Of a stretch of 5,823 bases of DNA, positions 5,724 to 5,823 are shown piece by piece. Where the stretch lies: assembly GCA_035604455.1 (NCBI GenBank), contig DATNIM010000030.1:1-5823 (forward strand), written 5' to 3'. Within the stretch, counting starts at the first letter, position 1, and every line of letters begins with the position of its first letter. The translations under genes and the position numbers were made by a program. Below the pieces are notes generated by a model. It had not been told where the DNA came from. It saw only the letters and a list, made by a program, of their open reading frames with translations, and made no database searches. The stretch comes from AG25 sp035604455 (GTDB lineage: Bacteria; Gemmatimonadota; Gemmatimonadetes; Gemmatimonadales; GWC2-71-9).

Positions 5724-5823
5724 GCGGCCTGGTCCAGGGTGCCGGAGCGGCGAGGGCGGCGAGGGCGGCGGGGCCGGCGGTCCGGGCGGGGGCGGGCGGT
5801 GAGGCGCGGGCCGAAGGAGACCG
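5720..5823 (-). CDS. Possible 3' end of an upstream gene with an Arg/Pro-rich tail
   Basis: On the minus strand one frame runs open from the window edge and stops with TGA at 5722-5720, overlapping the ATG at 5723 as ATGA. The peptide begins VSFGPRLTARPRP, passes through an (RRP)n tract and ends SGTLDQAA. The ATGA overlap, typical of adjacent operon genes, is the main reason for preferring this frame; the other two are also open and would be Pro- or Ala/Pro-rich. The family cannot be told from so short a tail. The whole stretch may be untranslated leader instead. Confidence 0.35.
   Translation of the reverse strand, partial: VSFGPRLTARPRPDRRPRRPRRPRRSGTLDQAA
5747..5773. repeat. Three tandem copies of a 9-bp unit, GCGGCGAGG
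   Basis: On the plus strand GCGGCGAGG occurs at 5747-5755 and 5756-5764, and GCGGCGGGG at 5765-5773. Because the unit is nine bases it keeps frame; in the frame ending at 5720 it encodes RRP repeats. It may vary in copy number by slippage. Confidence 0.75.
5754..5796 (+). other. G-run cluster with possible G-quadruplex potential
   Basis: The plus strand has G-runs of three or more at 5754-5756, 5763-5765, 5770-5773, 5784-5786, 5788-5792 and 5794-5796. Spacers are 1-6 nt except one of 10 nt, so no four consecutive runs meet the strict loop limit of 7; a longer-loop quadruplex is possible. The G-rich strand is the template for the leftward genes, so the RNA would be C-rich. It could equally be simple compositional bias. 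Confidence 0.35.

Noticed and set aside
5290..5802. Plus-strand open frame of 170 codons opposite the 157-aa gene
   Set aside because: Its product is Ser/Arg/Pro-rich with a Gly-rich low-complexity end, it opposes the operon direction, and it lacks the coupled overlaps that support the minus-strand gene.

Overview
The window holds most of a kdp operon, encoding a high-affinity K+-importing P-type ATPase. Everything is on the minus strand, so genes are read from high to low coordinates. The DNA is GC-rich (about two thirds G+C by eye), codons mostly end in G or C, and starts have Shine-Dalgarno sites. This points to a GC-rich, non-enterobacterial bacterium. From memory, long KdpC proteins of the type seen here occur in lineages such as Acidobacteriota, Planctomycetota, Verrucomicrobiota and Gemmatimonadota. 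That placement is a guess, not a result.

Layout in transcription order: (1) a possible 3' end of an unknown upstream gene (5823-5720) with an Arg/Pro-rich tail, overlapping the next start by ATGA; (2) an unrecognised 157-aa protein with one N-terminal membrane segment (5723-5250); (3) a 31-aa single-span membrane microprotein with a GTG start and strong SD (5253-5158), overlapping the previous gene by GTGA; (4) kdpF, 27 aa (5147-5064); (5) kdpB, the catalytic ATPase with all hallmark motifs (4965-2809); (6) kdpC with an extra domain of about 150 residues (2776-1760); (7) a DUF2321-type zinc-ribbon protein (1715-1203); (8) a 241-bp spacer with hairpins and a repeated GTTAAC palindrome; (9) the N-terminal 320 codons of kdpA (961 to the window edge).

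KdpA forms the K+ channel-like pathway, KdpB hydrolyses ATP, KdpC is the periplasm-facing accessory subunit and KdpF a stabilising small subunit. All four are present and look intact as far as the window shows. The oddities are the gene order (F-B-C-DUF2321-A instead of F-A-B-C), the enlarged KdpC, and the two uncharacterised membrane ORFs coupled ahead of kdpF. No promoter or KdpE site is convincing here. The main promoter probably lies beyond the right-hand edge, and the spacer before kdpA may carry its own signals. No mobile-element gene, CRISPR, tRNA or rRNA was seen.
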